Notes: generated from the sequence alone by a model not told the origin. Positions 42,861 through 53,172 are shown, numbered from the stretch's first letter. The stretch is DNA of 64,000 nucleotides from Leclercia sp. LSNIH1 (GCF_002902985.1 NZ_CP026167.1:4768522-4832521), one strand, 5' to 3'. Translations and numbers: made by a program.

Positions 42861-45800
42861 TCAGGACTGATTAAATTTATAGAGCGGTAACAGGTAGCGT
42901 CGGGCCTCGTTGGTGATGGCCTCGAAGTACTCCGGTTCAAGGGTTCGCCACAGGCGTTGATACCAGACGTCGTCACCTTCCCCGCGGACGATCATGTTGC
43001 CTTCGTAGGCCTGCAAAAATTTGCTGCGCGCTTTTTGCAGGGTCGCCTCATCCGTTAACATGGCATCATTTGAGGCGTCATAACAGGTTTTAATCCATGC
43101 CCCCCCACTTTCTGGCAGCAGCAGCAGCGGCGTGTTCATCCCCTGCTGGTAACCCTCAACCAGCTGCGACAGATAGTTCATGGCCTGTTCAGCAGAGAGC
43201 GCCGGGAAGCGCCATTCACCCTCTTTGCGGACAAATAACCGGCTCTCACCTTCGCCACCGCTCGCACAGTAGACAAGGTGTTCCAGCCAAAGTTGCAGAC
43301 CTTGCGAAACGCTAAGCATCGACGGTCGCCAGCGCAGCAGCCCGTCGGGCTGCACGTGCTGTAGCCACCCCGTCAGGTTCACACCGTTGCAGTTGAGATC
43401 GATCTCCATGCTCGTACCCGGCTGACGGCACTCAATCACCCGGCCAGCCAGGGCCTGCATCTCCTGACACTGAGCCTCCCAGACGATCTCACCGAAGGCG
43501 CCATAGGGCAGTTGACCTGCCGCGCGATAGTGACGGAACAGCTTCTGGGCATCTTCCTGCTCCACCAGCGCATTCAGCAATTGCTGATTGAGCTGGTAGC
43601 GGCTTAAGCCATCCAGCGTAAACGGCTCGGCATCCGGGATCTCGCTCTCTTCGGAGCGGAAGTTAACCTGCAACCGCATCTGGAAAAACGCCCGCACCGG
43701 GTGCGCCCAGAAACGCTGAAGCTGTTCAAAGGGAACGGTATCAAGCGCTAACGGCTTCAGCGTCTGGATAAAGTCGCCATGGGCTACGCCCTCCCGTTTC
43801 GCGGCGGGCAGCCATTCCCGGGCATAGCTCTGCTGCTCGTTAGCCTTGTAGTTCTCCGCATCAAACGGCATACGGCTGTGACAACAGGTGATATGCGCTT
43901 TTACGCGCTTTTCGCTCTCATCACAGTTGAGCGCCTCATCGCCCGGCAGGTAGTGGCTTTGCCCGATGTAGTCCACCAGTTCCTGCACCAGCACGGAGGG
44001 GAACCGTTCGCTGTTGTCCTGGATAGATCGGCCGATATAGCTGATATAGAGCTGCTGTTGCGCGGAGATCAGCGCCTCAAGGAACAGATAGCGGTCATCA
44101 TCGCGACGACTGCGGTCGCCGCGCTGCGCATTCTGACTCATTAAATCAAAGCCCAGCGGCGCCAGCGCGCGCGGGTAAATGCCGTCGTTCATGCCCAGCA
44201 GGCAGACGACCTTAAACGGGATGGATCGCATCGGCATCAGGGTGCAGATGTTTACCGGCCCGGCGAGAAAACGCTGGCTGATACGCTCCTGGTCGAGACG
44301 CAGGGTTAACTCATCCCGCAACAATGACAGGGGGATCGCTTCACCATAGTGCGAGGAGATCCCTTCATCGATGATCGCCTGCCACTGCTGCTCGATTAAC
44401 GCCATCGCCGCTTCGGTTTCCTGATCCGGCAGGAAGAAATCATTGAGCATCTCGCGACATACCGGCATCCACTCGTCGAGCGGGCGGGCTTTCATCAGCT
44501 CCCGACGCCAGCGGTTAAGCTGCATCAGCAGTGACGCCAGATGCCCGACCAACTCGGCAATTAAGCCGCTGGACTCATCATAAGGCAGCACGGCATTCCA
44601 TTCCCCCTGGCTACTCTCCATGGCATACCCGAGCAGCATACGCGTCAGGCCAAACTGCCAGGTGTGCTGGCCGGTGACGGGCAGCTCAAACTCCTGCACG
44701 TTGTCATCGTCCATGCCCCAGCGCACGCCCGACTCGTTAACCCACTGACGCAGGTAGCGCAGCGCCTCCTCGTCAATATCAAAACGAGCCGCCAGGACCG
44801 GCACGTCCAGCAGGGCCAGCACATCTTCCGGGACGAAGCGGCTATCCGGCAGGGAAAGCAGGCTGACAAACGCCTGCAGGGCCGGGTGCGATTGACGCGC
44901 ACGACGGTCTGATATGGCAAACGGCAGGTAGCGGTCGCCCGTCGCACTCCCAAAAACGGCCTGGATATAGGGGCTGTAGCTGTCGATATCCGCCACCATC
45001 ACCACGATATCGCGCGGCGTCAGCTGCGGATCCTCCTCCAGCATCGCCAGCAGTTTGTCGTGTAGCACCTCTACTTCGCGCTGCGGGCTATGGCACAGGT
45101 GAACGGTCACGCTGCGATCGTCAGGATCGAGCCGGCGTTTGCTGTCACTGCGGGCAAACTCCGTAGCGGTGATGCCTGTCACCGCGCGGTTATCCAGCTC
45201 CAGAATGTCCCGCTGTATGTTATGCAGCAGGTTGTCCGGGGTGATATCCGCAAAGGCGTCGACATCCCCTTCCCCGGAGGCGGTCAGCTCCGAGAGCATA
45301 TAGATATAGTCGCGCCCCAGCTTGCCCCAGGAGGCGAGCAGCGGGTTCGGCAAGTGCTGGATCCCCTGTTCGTCAAAGAGTTCAGAGGCCGTCTCGCTGT
45401 CTTTAAACAGCGGTACCGTGACGTCGTCAAACAGGCGACGACGCTGGCGCGTCACCATGCGGGCCAGCCAGCGGGCATCCTGAATATCTCCCCAGTAATG
45501 GCGGCAGGGGTTGGTGAAGAGAATATGAATGTCGATATGCCTGCCCAGCGCATTCAGCGCTTTCAGGTAGACCGGCGGCAGTGCGGATATCCCGCAGATA
45601 AAGACCCGGGACGGCAAACCGGCAGGCGTCTCAGAGGCGGACTCCAGGGTCGCGATAAAACGCTCATATAAATTTGCGCGGTGCCACTGCGGCTGACCCA
45701 GCGCTTCAGTATGGGCGACCAACGCTTTCCACAGCGGGGCCTGCCAGATTTGCGCCTGGTCAAGACCGTCGACAAGCTCGCCCGCCTCCCAGCGCGTTAA

Positions 45801-46235
45801 CCACTCCGGCCGATAGACCAGATACTGGTCGTAGAGATCCGCCGTACGCGACGCCAGCTGGAACAGCTTCCGTTTATCGGTATCGTCATTCAGGTAGTGG
45901 CGCAGCATGACAAACTCGTCATGGGTCAGCATCTCAGGCAGCAGCGACATCAGCTTCCAGCTCATGCTCTGTTTGCTGAATGCGCTCTGTTTTGGGATCT
46001 CCGGCAGTACGCGGACAAACATATCCCAGATAAAGCTGGCCGGCAGCGGGAAATCAATATTGGCGGCGATACCAAACTTCTGTGAAAGGGACATCTGTAA
46101 CCACTGCGCCATACCGGTGCTCTGAACCATGATCATCTCTGGTTCAAAGGGATCGTCGAGCCGCTGCTGCTCGACAATAAATTCCATCAGTGCTTCCAGC
46201 ACATCAAGACGGTTTGAGTGGTAGACCCTTAACAT
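42861..46235 (-). CDS. recC: RecBCD exonuclease V subunit gamma (RecC)
   Basis: RecC recognises the Chi sequence and holds RecB and RecD together. It has 1124 residues (E. coli 1122). It begins MLRVYHSNRLDVLEALMEF, keeps the inactive helicase-like domains (ICTLMPMRSIPFKVVCLLGM, RGDRSRRDDDRYLFLEAL) and ends with a nuclease-like domain without catalytic residues. A 141-base gap separates it from ptrA downstream. The pseudopilin genes lie immediately upstream on the same strand, with 11 bases to ppdC. Confidence 0.98.
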   Translation of the reverse strand: MLRVYHSNRLDVLEALMEFIVEQQRLDDPFEPEMIMVQSTGMAQWLQMSLSQKFGIAANIDFPLPASFIWDMFVRVLPEIPKQSAFSKQSMSWKLMSLLPEMLTHDEFVMLRHYLNDDTDKRKLFQLASRTADLYDQYLVYRPEWLTRWEAGELVDGLDQAQIWQAPLWKALVAHTEALGQPQWHRANLYERFIATLESASETPAGLPSRVFICGISALPPVYLKALNALGRHIDIHILFTNPCRHYWGDIQDARWLARMVTRQRRRLFDDVTVPLFKDSETASELFDEQGIQHLPNPLLASWGKLGRDYIYMLSELTASGEGDVDAFADITPDNLLHNIQRDILELDNRAVTGITATEFARSDSKRRLDPDDRSVTVHLCHSPQREVEVLHDKLLAMLEEDPQLTPRDIVVMVADIDSYSPYIQAVFGSATGDRYLPFAISDRRARQSHPALQAFVSLLSLPDSRFVPEDVLALLDVPVLAARFDIDEEALRYLRQWVNESGVRWGMDDDNVQEFELPVTGQHTWQFGLTRMLLGYAMESSQGEWNAVLPYDESSGLIAELVGHLASLLMQLNRWRRELMKARPLDEWMPVCREMLNDFFLPDQETEAAMALIEQQWQAIIDEGISSHYGEAIPLSLLRDELTLRLDQERISQRFLAGPVNICTLMPMRSIPFKVVCLLGMNDGIYPRALAPLGFDLMSQNAQRGDRSRRDDDRYLFLEALISAQQQLYISYIGRSIQDNSERFPSVLVQELVDYIGQSHYLPGDEALNCDESEKRVKAHITCCHSRMPFDAENYKANEQQSYAREWLPAAKREGVAHGDFIQTLKPLALDTVPFEQLQRFWAHPVRAFFQMRLQVNFRSEESEIPDAEPFTLDGLSRYQLNQQLLNALVEQEDAQKLFRHYRAAGQLPYGAFGEIVWEAQCQEMQALAGRVIECRQPGTSMEIDLNCNGVNLTGWLQHVQPDGLLRWRPSMLSVSQGLQLWLEHLVYCASGGEGESRLFVRKEGEWRFPALSAEQAMNYLSQLVEGYQQGMNTPLLLLPESGGAWIKTCYDASNDAMLTDEATLQKARSKFLQAYEGNMIVRGEGDDVWYQRLWRTLEPEYFEAITNEARRYLLPLYKFNQS

Positions 46236-46246
46236 TGCTGCTCCAA

Positions 46247-46570
46247 CTACTGGCTAACCGGGCAGTGCAGGCGTGTCAGTTGACCCTGCCGACCCAGAGG
46301 AGAAATAAGTTTGACCGAGATGCTGACACATCCAGCCTGTGTTGTCTGCATCCTGTTTACCTGCCAGCCGCCAGGCGCATCCCCGGCGCTCAGCTGGGAC
46401 AGCGTCTGAGCATGACGCCAGAGCTGGCGATACTGCTCAAGCGCGACAAACCGACTGGCTAAAACACGATGGTAACCTGCCAGCGCGGTGACGACCACGA
46501 CCATCAGCACCATTGCCAGCAGAACCTCCACGATGCTGAACCCTTTCTGTCTGGCTACGGTGGCTGACAT
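46247..46570 (-). CDS. ppdC: minor pseudopilin PpdC (prepilin peptidase-dependent)
   Basis: A 107-residue type IV pilin-like protein. The prepilin peptidase site is KG|FSIVEVLLAMVLMVVVVTAL, with Glu at position +5 of the mature protein and a long hydrophobic helix. The start at 46568-46570 gives the E. coli length; a longer in-frame reading has no homology. It overlaps ygdB by 16 bases. In E. coli the PpdA-PpdB-YgdB-PpdC set forms the tip complex that initiates assembly of the PpdD type IV pilus; ppdD itself is not in this window. Confidence 0.93.
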   Translation of the reverse strand: MSATVARQKGFSIVEVLLAMVLMVVVVTALAGYHRVLASRFVALEQYRQLWRHAQTLSQLSAGDAPGGWQVNRMQTTQAGCVSISVKLISPLGRQGQLTRLHCPVSQ

Positions 46571-46959
46571 AACGCTCTCTCCTTCAGGGGACAAAAATCG
46601 CTCCAGCCGTGGGGCAGAAAATGTATGCCGTCTGCCTTTACCTCGCCCAGACGCCACAACGTGATGCTGTCGCTGCTGGCGATAAGCAGTGCGCGCTCCC
46701 CGGTCAGACGCAAACAAACTCGCCAGGGGTGCAGAGGATGCTGCTGGCACGCATAGTCCACCTGCGTTCGCCAGTCGAGCGTTCTTCCCCACTCCAGCGC
46801 TGACTGGGCGGCAGCCTGATGCTGTATCGCCTGGCGTTCTGCACTGACGATACGCAGCAGCGCGTCAAGCTGCTGGTTAAGTCCCGCCAGCATCAGGCTA
46901 CCCAGAATTAACAGCAGGAGCACCAGCGCCAGCGATGACATTCCCCGCTCGCGGCTCAT
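46555..46959 (-). CDS. ygdB: minor pseudopilin-like protein YgdB (DUF2509)
   Basis: A 134-residue protein with a short basic leader, MSRERG, then MSSLALVLLLLILGSLMLAG. It is a pilin-like N-terminal helix but without the usual Glu at +5, a feature it shares with GspK/PilX-type tip subunits. The rest has two Cys-containing segments (YACQQH, WRVCLRL). It overlaps ppdB by four bases and ppdC by 16. The function as the capping subunit is inferred from gene order and the missing Glu. Confidence 0.9.
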   Translation of the reverse strand: MSRERGMSSLALVLLLLILGSLMLAGLNQQLDALLRIVSAERQAIQHQAAAQSALEWGRTLDWRTQVDYACQQHPLHPWRVCLRLTGERALLIASSDSITLWRLGEVKADGIHFLPHGWSDFCPLKERALCQPP

Positions 46960-47519
46960 AAATTAAACCCGGTAACGATGTGGCGCACCTCAACGCCGCC
47001 GTCATGCTCTCCGTTGACGGCGGCCGCCAGCATCAGACTCAGCTCCGGCGCAAAGTCTGCGCGGGCAATGCGCTGCACCTGAAAACGCAGGACCGTGATC
47101 CGGTCGGGATCGGTTATTCTCTCCCACCCCTTGCCGCCACACTCTGTCGCGCCGCGCACTGTTTCCAGCGCACCGCCGTTCAGGCGAAACCCGGTCTGTT
47201 CCGCCGCAGCAGGCGGGGAGGTTTCCCAGCGGCCATTGCTGTTTTCGTCCCACTGCACAATGACACATTCACCACCCTGCCCCACTTTTAACGCCTCGCC
47301 AGTGCACTCGCCCGCGCAATACCCCGCCCGCTGCAGATGTTTACCGATAGTGGTTATGCGTAGCCAAAGCTCTTCTTCAAGCTCCTGCTGTTTCGTGAGC
47401 CGCGTGACTGACTGCTGGAGCGCGGGCAAAAACCGCGCTGCGCTTAACAGCAGCACGCTGCTTATCGCCATCGCGATCAGCACTTCCGTGAGGGAAAATC
47501 CCCGCTGCTTTACCGGCAT
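46956..47519 (-). CDS. ppdB: minor pseudopilin PpdB
   Basis: A 187-residue type IV pilin-like protein. The cleavage motif is KQRG|FSLTEVLIAMAISSVLLL with Glu+5. The globular part contains four Cys in AGYCAGECTGEAL, GGECVIVQWD and GATECGGKG. The length equals E. coli PpdB. It resembles the GspJ (PilW) type of minor pseudopilin in size and composition. It overlaps ppdA by ten bases and ygdB by four. Confidence 0.94.
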   Translation of the reverse strand: MPVKQRGFSLTEVLIAMAISSVLLLSAARFLPALQQSVTRLTKQQELEEELWLRITTIGKHLQRAGYCAGECTGEALKVGQGGECVIVQWDENSNGRWETSPPAAAEQTGFRLNGGALETVRGATECGGKGWERITDPDRITVLRFQVQRIARADFAPELSLMLAAAVNGEHDGGVEVRHIVTGFNL

Positions 47520-47974
47520 GCGAACGCTCCCTTGCCGTTACACATCCGGATACGTCCCCACGAAGAGATGAGAATAAGCCACTCGCCGGCCTGGCTTTGC
47601 AGACGCACCCTTCCGGCCCAGGCGGTATCCCGCAAACCGTAAAATCCCAACCCCGGCGTTAACTCGGTAAGGCTGATATCCGCCCACTGCGGGATTAGCA
47701 CAAAGGCGCTCTCCGCCTCACACGCAGGAATCCCCGTCTTTAACAGGCACCACCGCTTGCCGTCCTGTTTGAGTGTGATGATATGGTCGCGGTTATTTCG
47801 CCAGGCATCATTGCGTAGCACCACCAGAAAATCGCGCACCTGGCGCGCCGTCTGCCATAGCTGCTGTTGCTGCTGCCAGGATCGCCAGCCGTACAGCCCC
47901 GCAGCGCTCAGCGTCATGATGAGCGAGAGGGCGATCAGCATTTCCATGAGGGTGAACCCCTTTTCCTTTTTCAT
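47510..47974 (-). CDS. ppdA: minor pseudopilin PpdA
   Basis: A 154-residue type IV pilin-like protein (E. coli 156). The motif is KEKG|FTLMEMLIALSLIMTLSAAG with Glu+5. It is of the GspH/FimT type, to which the segment VRDFLVVLRNDAWRNNRDHIITL also points. It is the first gene of the four-gene pseudopilin cluster, 184 bases downstream of the thyA stop on the same strand, with the thyA terminator in between. Confidence 0.94.
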   Translation of the reverse strand: MKKEKGFTLMEMLIALSLIMTLSAAGLYGWRSWQQQQQLWQTARQVRDFLVVLRNDAWRNNRDHIITLKQDGKRWCLLKTGIPACEAESAFVLIPQWADISLTELTPGLGFYGLRDTAWAGRVRLQSQAGEWLILISSWGRIRMCNGKGAFACR

Positions 47975-48111
47975 GGCGGTAGTGTGCCGGGAGGGAAGAA
48001 ACAGGTCGAGGCGGCGTTAAGCGAATTACGAGGCGCTTTCCGCGCTTTATGAGGGATTGCAGCTCGTTGCAATCCTCGCGGACGCAGGCTCGCAAAAGGC
48101 GACGACAGGCA

Positions 48112-48140
48112 TAAAAAAACCGGCGCAGAGTGCGCCGGTT
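48112..48140 (-). terminator. terminator after thyA
   Basis: ACCGGCGCA and TGCGCCGGT form a nine-base stem with a GAG loop; on the minus strand it is followed by seven Ts. It lies 18 bases after the thyA stop. Confidence 0.9.
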
Positions 48141-48157
48141 GTGTCAGGATTGCAGCA

Positions 48158-48952
48158 TCAGACCGCTACAGGCGCTTTGATCCCCGGGTGCGGGTCGTAG
48201 CCTTCGATTTCGAAATCTTCAAAGCGATAGTCGAAAATGGAGTCCGGCTTACGTTTGATAATCAGCTTCGGCAGCGCGCGCGGCTCACGGGTCAGCTGCA
48301 GATGGGTCTGCTCCATATGGTTGCTGTAGAGGTGGGTATCCCCCCCGGTCCAGACAAAATCACCCACTTCCAGGTCGCACTGCTGGGCCATCATATGCAC
48401 CAGCAGCGCATAGCTGGCGATGTTGAACGGCAGGCCGAGGAAGACATCGCAGGAGCGCTGATAGAGCTGGCAGGAGAGCTTGCCATCCGCGACATAGAAC
48501 TGGAAGAAGGCATGGCACGGAGCCAGGGCCATTTTATCCAGTTCGCCCACGTTCCAGGCCGACACAATGATACGGCGTGAATCGGGATCGTTTTTCAGCT
48601 GGTTCATCACGGTGGTGATCTGGTCAATGTGGCGGCCATCCGGCGTCGGCCAGGCGCGCCACTGCTTGCCATATACCGGGCCCAGATCGCCGTTCTCGTC
48701 TGCCCATTCGTCCCAGATAGAGACATTGTTCTCGCGCAGGTAAGCGATGTTGGTGTCGCCCTGCAGGAACCAGAGCAGCTCGTGAATAATTGAGCGTAAG
48801 TGGCAGCGCTTGGTTGTCACCAGCGGAAAGCCTTCCTGCAGGTTGAAGCGCATCTGGTGCCCAAAAATGGAGAGGGTACCGGTGCCGGTACGATCGTTTT
48901 TTGGCGTGCCCTCATCGAGCACTTTTTGCATCAGTTCAAGATACTGTTTCAT
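48158..48952 (-). CDS. thyA: thymidylate synthase
   Basis: ThyA methylates dUMP to dTMP using methylenetetrahydrofolate, the only de novo source of thymidylate in most enterics. It has 264 residues, as in E. coli. The catalytic Cys is in [17 protein letters not shown], and the substrate-binding segments [20 protein letters not shown] and [12 protein letters not shown] are intact. It lies six bases downstream of lgt and is probably translated from the same message. Confidence 0.99.
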   Translation of the reverse strand: MKQYLELMQKVLDEGTPKNDRTGTGTLSIFGHQMRFNLQEGFPLVTTKRCHLRSIIHELLWFLQGDTNIAYLRENNVSIWDEWADENGDLGPVYGKQWRAWPTPDGRHIDQITTVMNQLKNDPDSRRIIVSAWNVGELDKMALAPCHAFFQFYVADGKLSCQLYQRSCDVFLGLPFNIASYALLVHMMAQQCDLEVGDFVWTGGDTHLYSNHMEQTHLQLTREPRALPKLIIKRKPDSIFDYRFEDFEIEGYDPHPGIKAPVAV

Positions 48953-48958
48953 GATTCC

Positions 48959-49831
48959 TCAGGAGACCTGTTGCTGTGGACGACGGTACGCCCAGACCAT
49001 CATCGCGATACCCGCGACGATCATCGGAATGGAGAGGATCTGCCCCATGCTGATGTACTGGACCCATGTCCCGGTAAACTGCGCATCCGGCTGGCGGAAG
49101 AATTCCACGATAATGCGGAACGCGCCATAACCGATCAGGAACAGGCCAGATACAGAGCCCGTCGGGCGCGGTTTACGGATGAAGAGGTTCAGAATGATAA
49201 ACAGCACCACCCCTTCCAGCGCCATTTCATACAGCTGCGACATATGGCGCGGCAGGACGCCGTAGGTATCGAAAATCGATTGCCATTCCGGATGCGACGG
49301 CAGCAGGGCCATATCTTCGGCACGGGACTGCGGGAACAGCATGGTAAACGGCACGCTCGGGTCGACACGGCCCCACAACTCGCCGTTGATAAAGTTACCG
49401 AGACGGCCTGCGCCCAGACCGAACGGGATCAGCGGGGCAATAAAGTCAGAGACCTGGAAGAAGCTGCGTTTGGTGCGCTTCGCGAAAATGACCATCACCA
49501 GAATGACGCCAATCAGGCCACCGTGGAAGGACATGCCGCCATCCCAGACGCGGAACAGGTAGAGCGGATCGTTCAGGAAGACCGGGAAGTTGTAAAAGAG
49601 CACATAGCCGATACGTCCACCGAGGAAAACGCCGAGGAAACCGGCATACAGCAGGTTTTCCACTTCGTCTTTGGTCCAGCCGCTGCCCGGGCGTTTGGCG
49701 CGACGGCCAGCCAGCCACATGGCAAAGACGAAACCGACCAGATACATCAATCCGTACCAGTGCAGCGCGACGGGTCCTACTGAGAAAATGACCGGATCAA
49801 ACTCCGGAAAATGCAGATAGCCACTGTTCAT
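48959..49831 (-). CDS. lgt: prolipoprotein diacylglyceryl transferase
   Basis: Lgt attaches diacylglycerol from phosphatidylglycerol to the lipobox Cys of lipoproteins, the first step of their maturation in the inner membrane. It has 290 residues (E. coli 291) and seven hydrophobic helices. The signature segment [16 protein letters not shown] and the essential His/Arg regions ([26 protein letters not shown]) are intact. Substrates encoded in this window include YgdI, YgdR and MltA. It is followed six bases on by thyA. Confidence 0.98.
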   Translation of the reverse strand: MNSGYLHFPEFDPVIFSVGPVALHWYGLMYLVGFVFAMWLAGRRAKRPGSGWTKDEVENLLYAGFLGVFLGGRIGYVLFYNFPVFLNDPLYLFRVWDGGMSFHGGLIGVILVMVIFAKRTKRSFFQVSDFIAPLIPFGLGAGRLGNFINGELWGRVDPSVPFTMLFPQSRAEDMALLPSHPEWQSIFDTYGVLPRHMSQLYEMALEGVVLFIILNLFIRKPRPTGSVSGLFLIGYGAFRIIVEFFRQPDAQFTGTWVQYISMGQILSIPMIVAGIAMMVWAYRRPQQQVS

Positions 49832-50016
49832 CTGTCACCACAAGATGTTGTTATTCCGCTGAAAGTGGACAGCGGTAGAGAAGCGCGCAGAGGAGTACCC
49901 TGCGCTCCAAAGTTGCGAATCATAGCACAAGCGAGCGTGGAGGTTGCGCCAGAGATGTAAAAGATGTGTATAGGGGTTTGTATCCCCCGGCGCAGACGCT
50001 GAGGGATACCTGGTGC

Positions 50017-52263
50017 CTAACGTCCGCCGCGGATCAGCCCGCCCATGCCGCGACGCTCCATAAAGGCCGCCACCTGATGACGCACCTCCGTTGCCAGCTG
50101 GGCTTCAAGACTGCGTTTCGCCAGCTGCTGAGCCTCTTCAAAGTCGATATGGCGCAGCAGATACTTCACGCGGGCAACGGAACGTCCGTTCATGGACAAG
50201 TGGCGGAAGCCGAGACCAATCAGGATCGCTACACACATTGAGTCGCCCGCCATCTCGCCGCATAAACGCAGATCAATACCGTTGGCTTCCGCCTCGCGGG
50301 CAATCATTGCCAGCGCGCGCAGCATCGCCGGATGCAGGCTGTCGTAGATGCTCGCCACCCGGGTGTTATTGCGATCCACCGCCAGCATGTACTGGGTCAG
50401 GTCGTTGGTGCCCACCGAAACAAAGTCGACGCGCGTGGCCAGCTGCGGGAGCATAAAGACCATCGACGGGACTTCCAGCATCACGCCAATTCGCGGCTTC
50501 GGTATTTCGTAGCCGATCATCTCTTCGACTTCGCGTCCGGCGCGCTCAATAAGGCGTCGGGCTTCGTCGATCTCATCAATGCTGGTGACCATCGGCAGCA
50601 AAATACTGAGGTTGCCGGTCGCCGCATTGGCACGCAGCATGGCGCGCACCTGGATCAAAAAGATCTCCGGCTGATCGAGAGTAATGCGGATCCCGCGCCA
50701 GCCCAGGCAGGGATTCTCTTCGCTGATGGGCATATAGGGCAGTTGCTTATCTGCGCCAATGTCCAGCGTACGTAGCGTCACCGGCTTGTCGTTGAACATC
50801 TGCAGCATGCCCTGATACTGCGCTACCTGCTCCTCCTCAGAGGGGAAGCCGCTTTGCAGCATGAACGGGATTTCGGTGCGGTAGAGACCAATACCATCAA
50901 TACGGCTGCCGAGCTTCTCTTCATGTTCCGGGCTTAACCCGGCATTGAGCATTACCTTGATGCGCTCACCGCTTTTCAGCGCCGCGGGCTGGTTGACGTC
51001 ATCTTCCGCCAGACGGCTCAGCTCGTTCTCTTCGCTGATAAGCCGCTGATATTCCTGCAACAGCACCGGTTCAGGATCGACCAGCAGCTCGCCGCGATAA
51101 CCGTCCACCACCAGCGTTCGGCGGTGCAGCGCAGAGGGCTGAATATCGGCCCCCATTACGGTCGGGATCCCGAGCGCCCGCACCATAATGGCGGCATGGG
51201 AGTTGGCGGCGCCGTCGCGGACCACGATCCCGGCCAGTCTGTCCTGCGGCAACTCCGCGAGCGTGGTGGCGGAAAGCTCATCCGCAACCAGTACAAAGCG
51301 CGGCGGCCAGGTATTGGCAGCCTGAATGGTATCATCGAGATGGAACAGCAGACGCTGACCTAAGGTACGCAGATCCCCGGCACGCTCTTTCAGATAGCCA
51401 TCGGTCAGGGCGGCAAACTGTTCGGCGAATTTTTCGACGACCTTTTTGACGGCCCACTCCGCCACCGAGCCCCTGTCGACCTCATCAAACAGCTCCCGAC
51501 GCAGCCGGGCATCAGACAACAGGTGTGAATAAAGATCGAAGATCGCCGCCGTCTCTTTTTGCGCACCTGCGGCATAGCGCTTGCTGTAGCGGCGAAACTC
51601 GTTGGCAGCCTCCTCCAGCGCGCCGGTCAGACGTTCGCGCTCAAGGGCGGTGTCCAGCGTGGAGGCTTCGTAAACCTGCTCCATGAGCGGCAGCGTGGCG
51701 TCCATCCAGCCTTCGGCGATCGCGACGCCGGGTGAGGCCGGCAAGGCGCGAATGCGCGTCTGCCGGTACTGACCAAACAGTGCCGCGAGCTGGGACTGGG
51801 AGAGAATAGCCGCCATTTGCGTGGCCAGCGTAACGAGGAATGACTCCTCGCTTTCGTCGTACTGACGCAGTTCGCGCTGCTGCACAACCAGCACGCCCAG
51901 CAGCTGGCGACGCTGGATGATCGGTACGCCCAGGAAGGCGCGAAAACGCTCCTCTTTTACGGAGGGGATATATTTGAAGCTGGGGTGTTTTTGCGCATCG
52001 GCAAGGTTGATGGGTTCGGCCAGACGCCCGACCAGACCCACAACGCCTTCATCAAATGCCAGCGCAACGGTACGACCACGCGGTTTTTTCAATCCGCGCG
52101 TGGCCATAAGGTAATAACACCTGCGGTCATGGTCGGCCAGATAGACCGAACAGACCTCGGTTTCCATCGCAAGGCAGATATCAGTGACCAGAATATCCAG
52201 CGCCTCGTTGAGCCGTGGGGCACTGGCCACCTTCTCGACTATTTCGCGCAGGCGGGTGAGCAT
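50017..52263 (-). CDS. ptsP: PTS Enzyme I-Ntr (PtsP)
   Basis: PtsP is the first component of the nitrogen-related phosphotransferase chain PtsP-PtsO-PtsN, passing phosphate from PEP to NPr. It has 748 residues, as in E. coli. An N-terminal GAF domain (about residues 15-165: ICLAMETEVCSVYLADHDRR) precedes the Enzyme I domains. The phospho-His is in GAANSHAAIMVRALGIPTV, and the C-terminal PEP-binding domain has SVGTNDLTQYMLAVDRNN and LCGEMAGDSMC. It lies 12 bases after rppH. Confidence 0.98.
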   Translation of the reverse strand: MLTRLREIVEKVASAPRLNEALDILVTDICLAMETEVCSVYLADHDRRCYYLMATRGLKKPRGRTVALAFDEGVVGLVGRLAEPINLADAQKHPSFKYIPSVKEERFRAFLGVPIIQRRQLLGVLVVQQRELRQYDESEESFLVTLATQMAAILSQSQLAALFGQYRQTRIRALPASPGVAIAEGWMDATLPLMEQVYEASTLDTALERERLTGALEEAANEFRRYSKRYAAGAQKETAAIFDLYSHLLSDARLRRELFDEVDRGSVAEWAVKKVVEKFAEQFAALTDGYLKERAGDLRTLGQRLLFHLDDTIQAANTWPPRFVLVADELSATTLAELPQDRLAGIVVRDGAANSHAAIMVRALGIPTVMGADIQPSALHRRTLVVDGYRGELLVDPEPVLLQEYQRLISEENELSRLAEDDVNQPAALKSGERIKVMLNAGLSPEHEEKLGSRIDGIGLYRTEIPFMLQSGFPSEEEQVAQYQGMLQMFNDKPVTLRTLDIGADKQLPYMPISEENPCLGWRGIRITLDQPEIFLIQVRAMLRANAATGNLSILLPMVTSIDEIDEARRLIERAGREVEEMIGYEIPKPRIGVMLEVPSMVFMLPQLATRVDFVSVGTNDLTQYMLAVDRNNTRVASIYDSLHPAMLRALAMIAREAEANGIDLRLCGEMAGDSMCVAILIGLGFRHLSMNGRSVARVKYLLRHIDFEEAQQLAKRSLEAQLATEVRHQVAAFMERRGMGGLIRGGR

Positions 52264-52275
52264 AATGTGCGTAGC

Positions 52276-52806
52276 TTAACCTCTTTTACGTCGCCAGGCA
52301 GGTGCGCTTTGGGGCTTAGGAGGAACCTCCTGAAGCATCATTACGGCACTTGCGAACTCTTTCATCACCCTGCGGTAAACATCGCGCTTAAACGACACGA
52401 CCTGCCGAACGGGATACCAGTAGCTGACCCAGCGCCAGCCATCAAACTCAGGCGTGCTGCTGGTTTGCATATTGATATCCGCATCGCTGCTCACCAATTG
52501 CAGAAGAAACCATTTCTGTTTCTGGCCGATACATACCGGCTTTGTGTCCCAACGCACCAAACGCTTCGGTAACTTGTAACGCAACCAGTTGCGGGTCGAA
52601 GCCAGAATGCGAACATCCTTGCGGCTTAAGCCAACTTCTTCGAACAGCTCCCGATACATCGCTTGCTCTGCGGACTCTCCCGGGTTAATCCCCCCTTGGG
52701 GAAATTGCCAGGAGTGCTGACCATATCGCCGGGCCCACATGACCTGCCCCTGGCGATTACAAATTACGATACCTACATTCGGGCGGTAGCCATCGTCATC
52801 AATCAC
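52276..52806 (-). CDS. rppH: RNA pyrophosphohydrolase RppH
   Basis: RppH removes pyrophosphate from the 5' triphosphate end of mRNAs, exposing them to RNase E. It has 176 residues, as in E. coli. The Nudix box is complete: [20 protein letters not shown] followed by VGL. It starts [20 protein letters not shown]. It is followed by ptsP on the same strand. Upstream is the long non-coding region shared with mutH. Confidence 0.98.
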   Translation of the reverse strand: MIDDDGYRPNVGIVICNRQGQVMWARRYGQHSWQFPQGGINPGESAEQAMYRELFEEVGLSRKDVRILASTRNWLRYKLPKRLVRWDTKPVCIGQKQKWFLLQLVSSDADINMQTSSTPEFDGWRWVSYWYPVRQVVSFKRDVYRRVMKEFASAVMMLQEVPPKPQSAPAWRRKRG

Positions 52807-53114
52807 CGGACTACCCCAAACTAAACCTTATATATAAATGATTGTTTCACACTCCAGTGAGGCGGTAAACCACTCTCTTTCGGGCCTGGAGCCGAATAAC
52901 ATTTGAATAACTCACAATTATCATCGGAGTTATAAACAGATGACCGCCCGGAAGGGCAATTTTATACACTTTTTCTGTGGATAGAGTTGTGAAGAAGTAT
53001 GGAATTACCGATGGACAACCCAGATCACTCTGAATATTGCAGAGATTGACATTTTTTACAACTCTCTATTTTTCATTAGCTTAAACGAGATTATCTGTGA
53101 AATGCACAGCATTG

Positions 53115-53130
53115 TGTGATGCAGGTCACC
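53115..53130. promoter_or_regulatory. candidate CRP site between rppH and mutH
   Basis: TGTGATGCAGGTCACC matches TGTGA-N6-TCACA except for the last base. It lies 309 bases from the rppH start and 361 from mutH, so its target is not obvious from position. Confidence 0.55.
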
Positions 53131-53172
53131 TGAAAGATCGTTGTGCTGATGAAAGATCGAGCAACGTCGGTT

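Noticed and set aside
46571..46792. Longer N-terminus for PpdC (74 extra residues)
   Set aside because: The extension lies inside ygdB in another frame and would bury the prepilin cleavage site far from the N-terminus.
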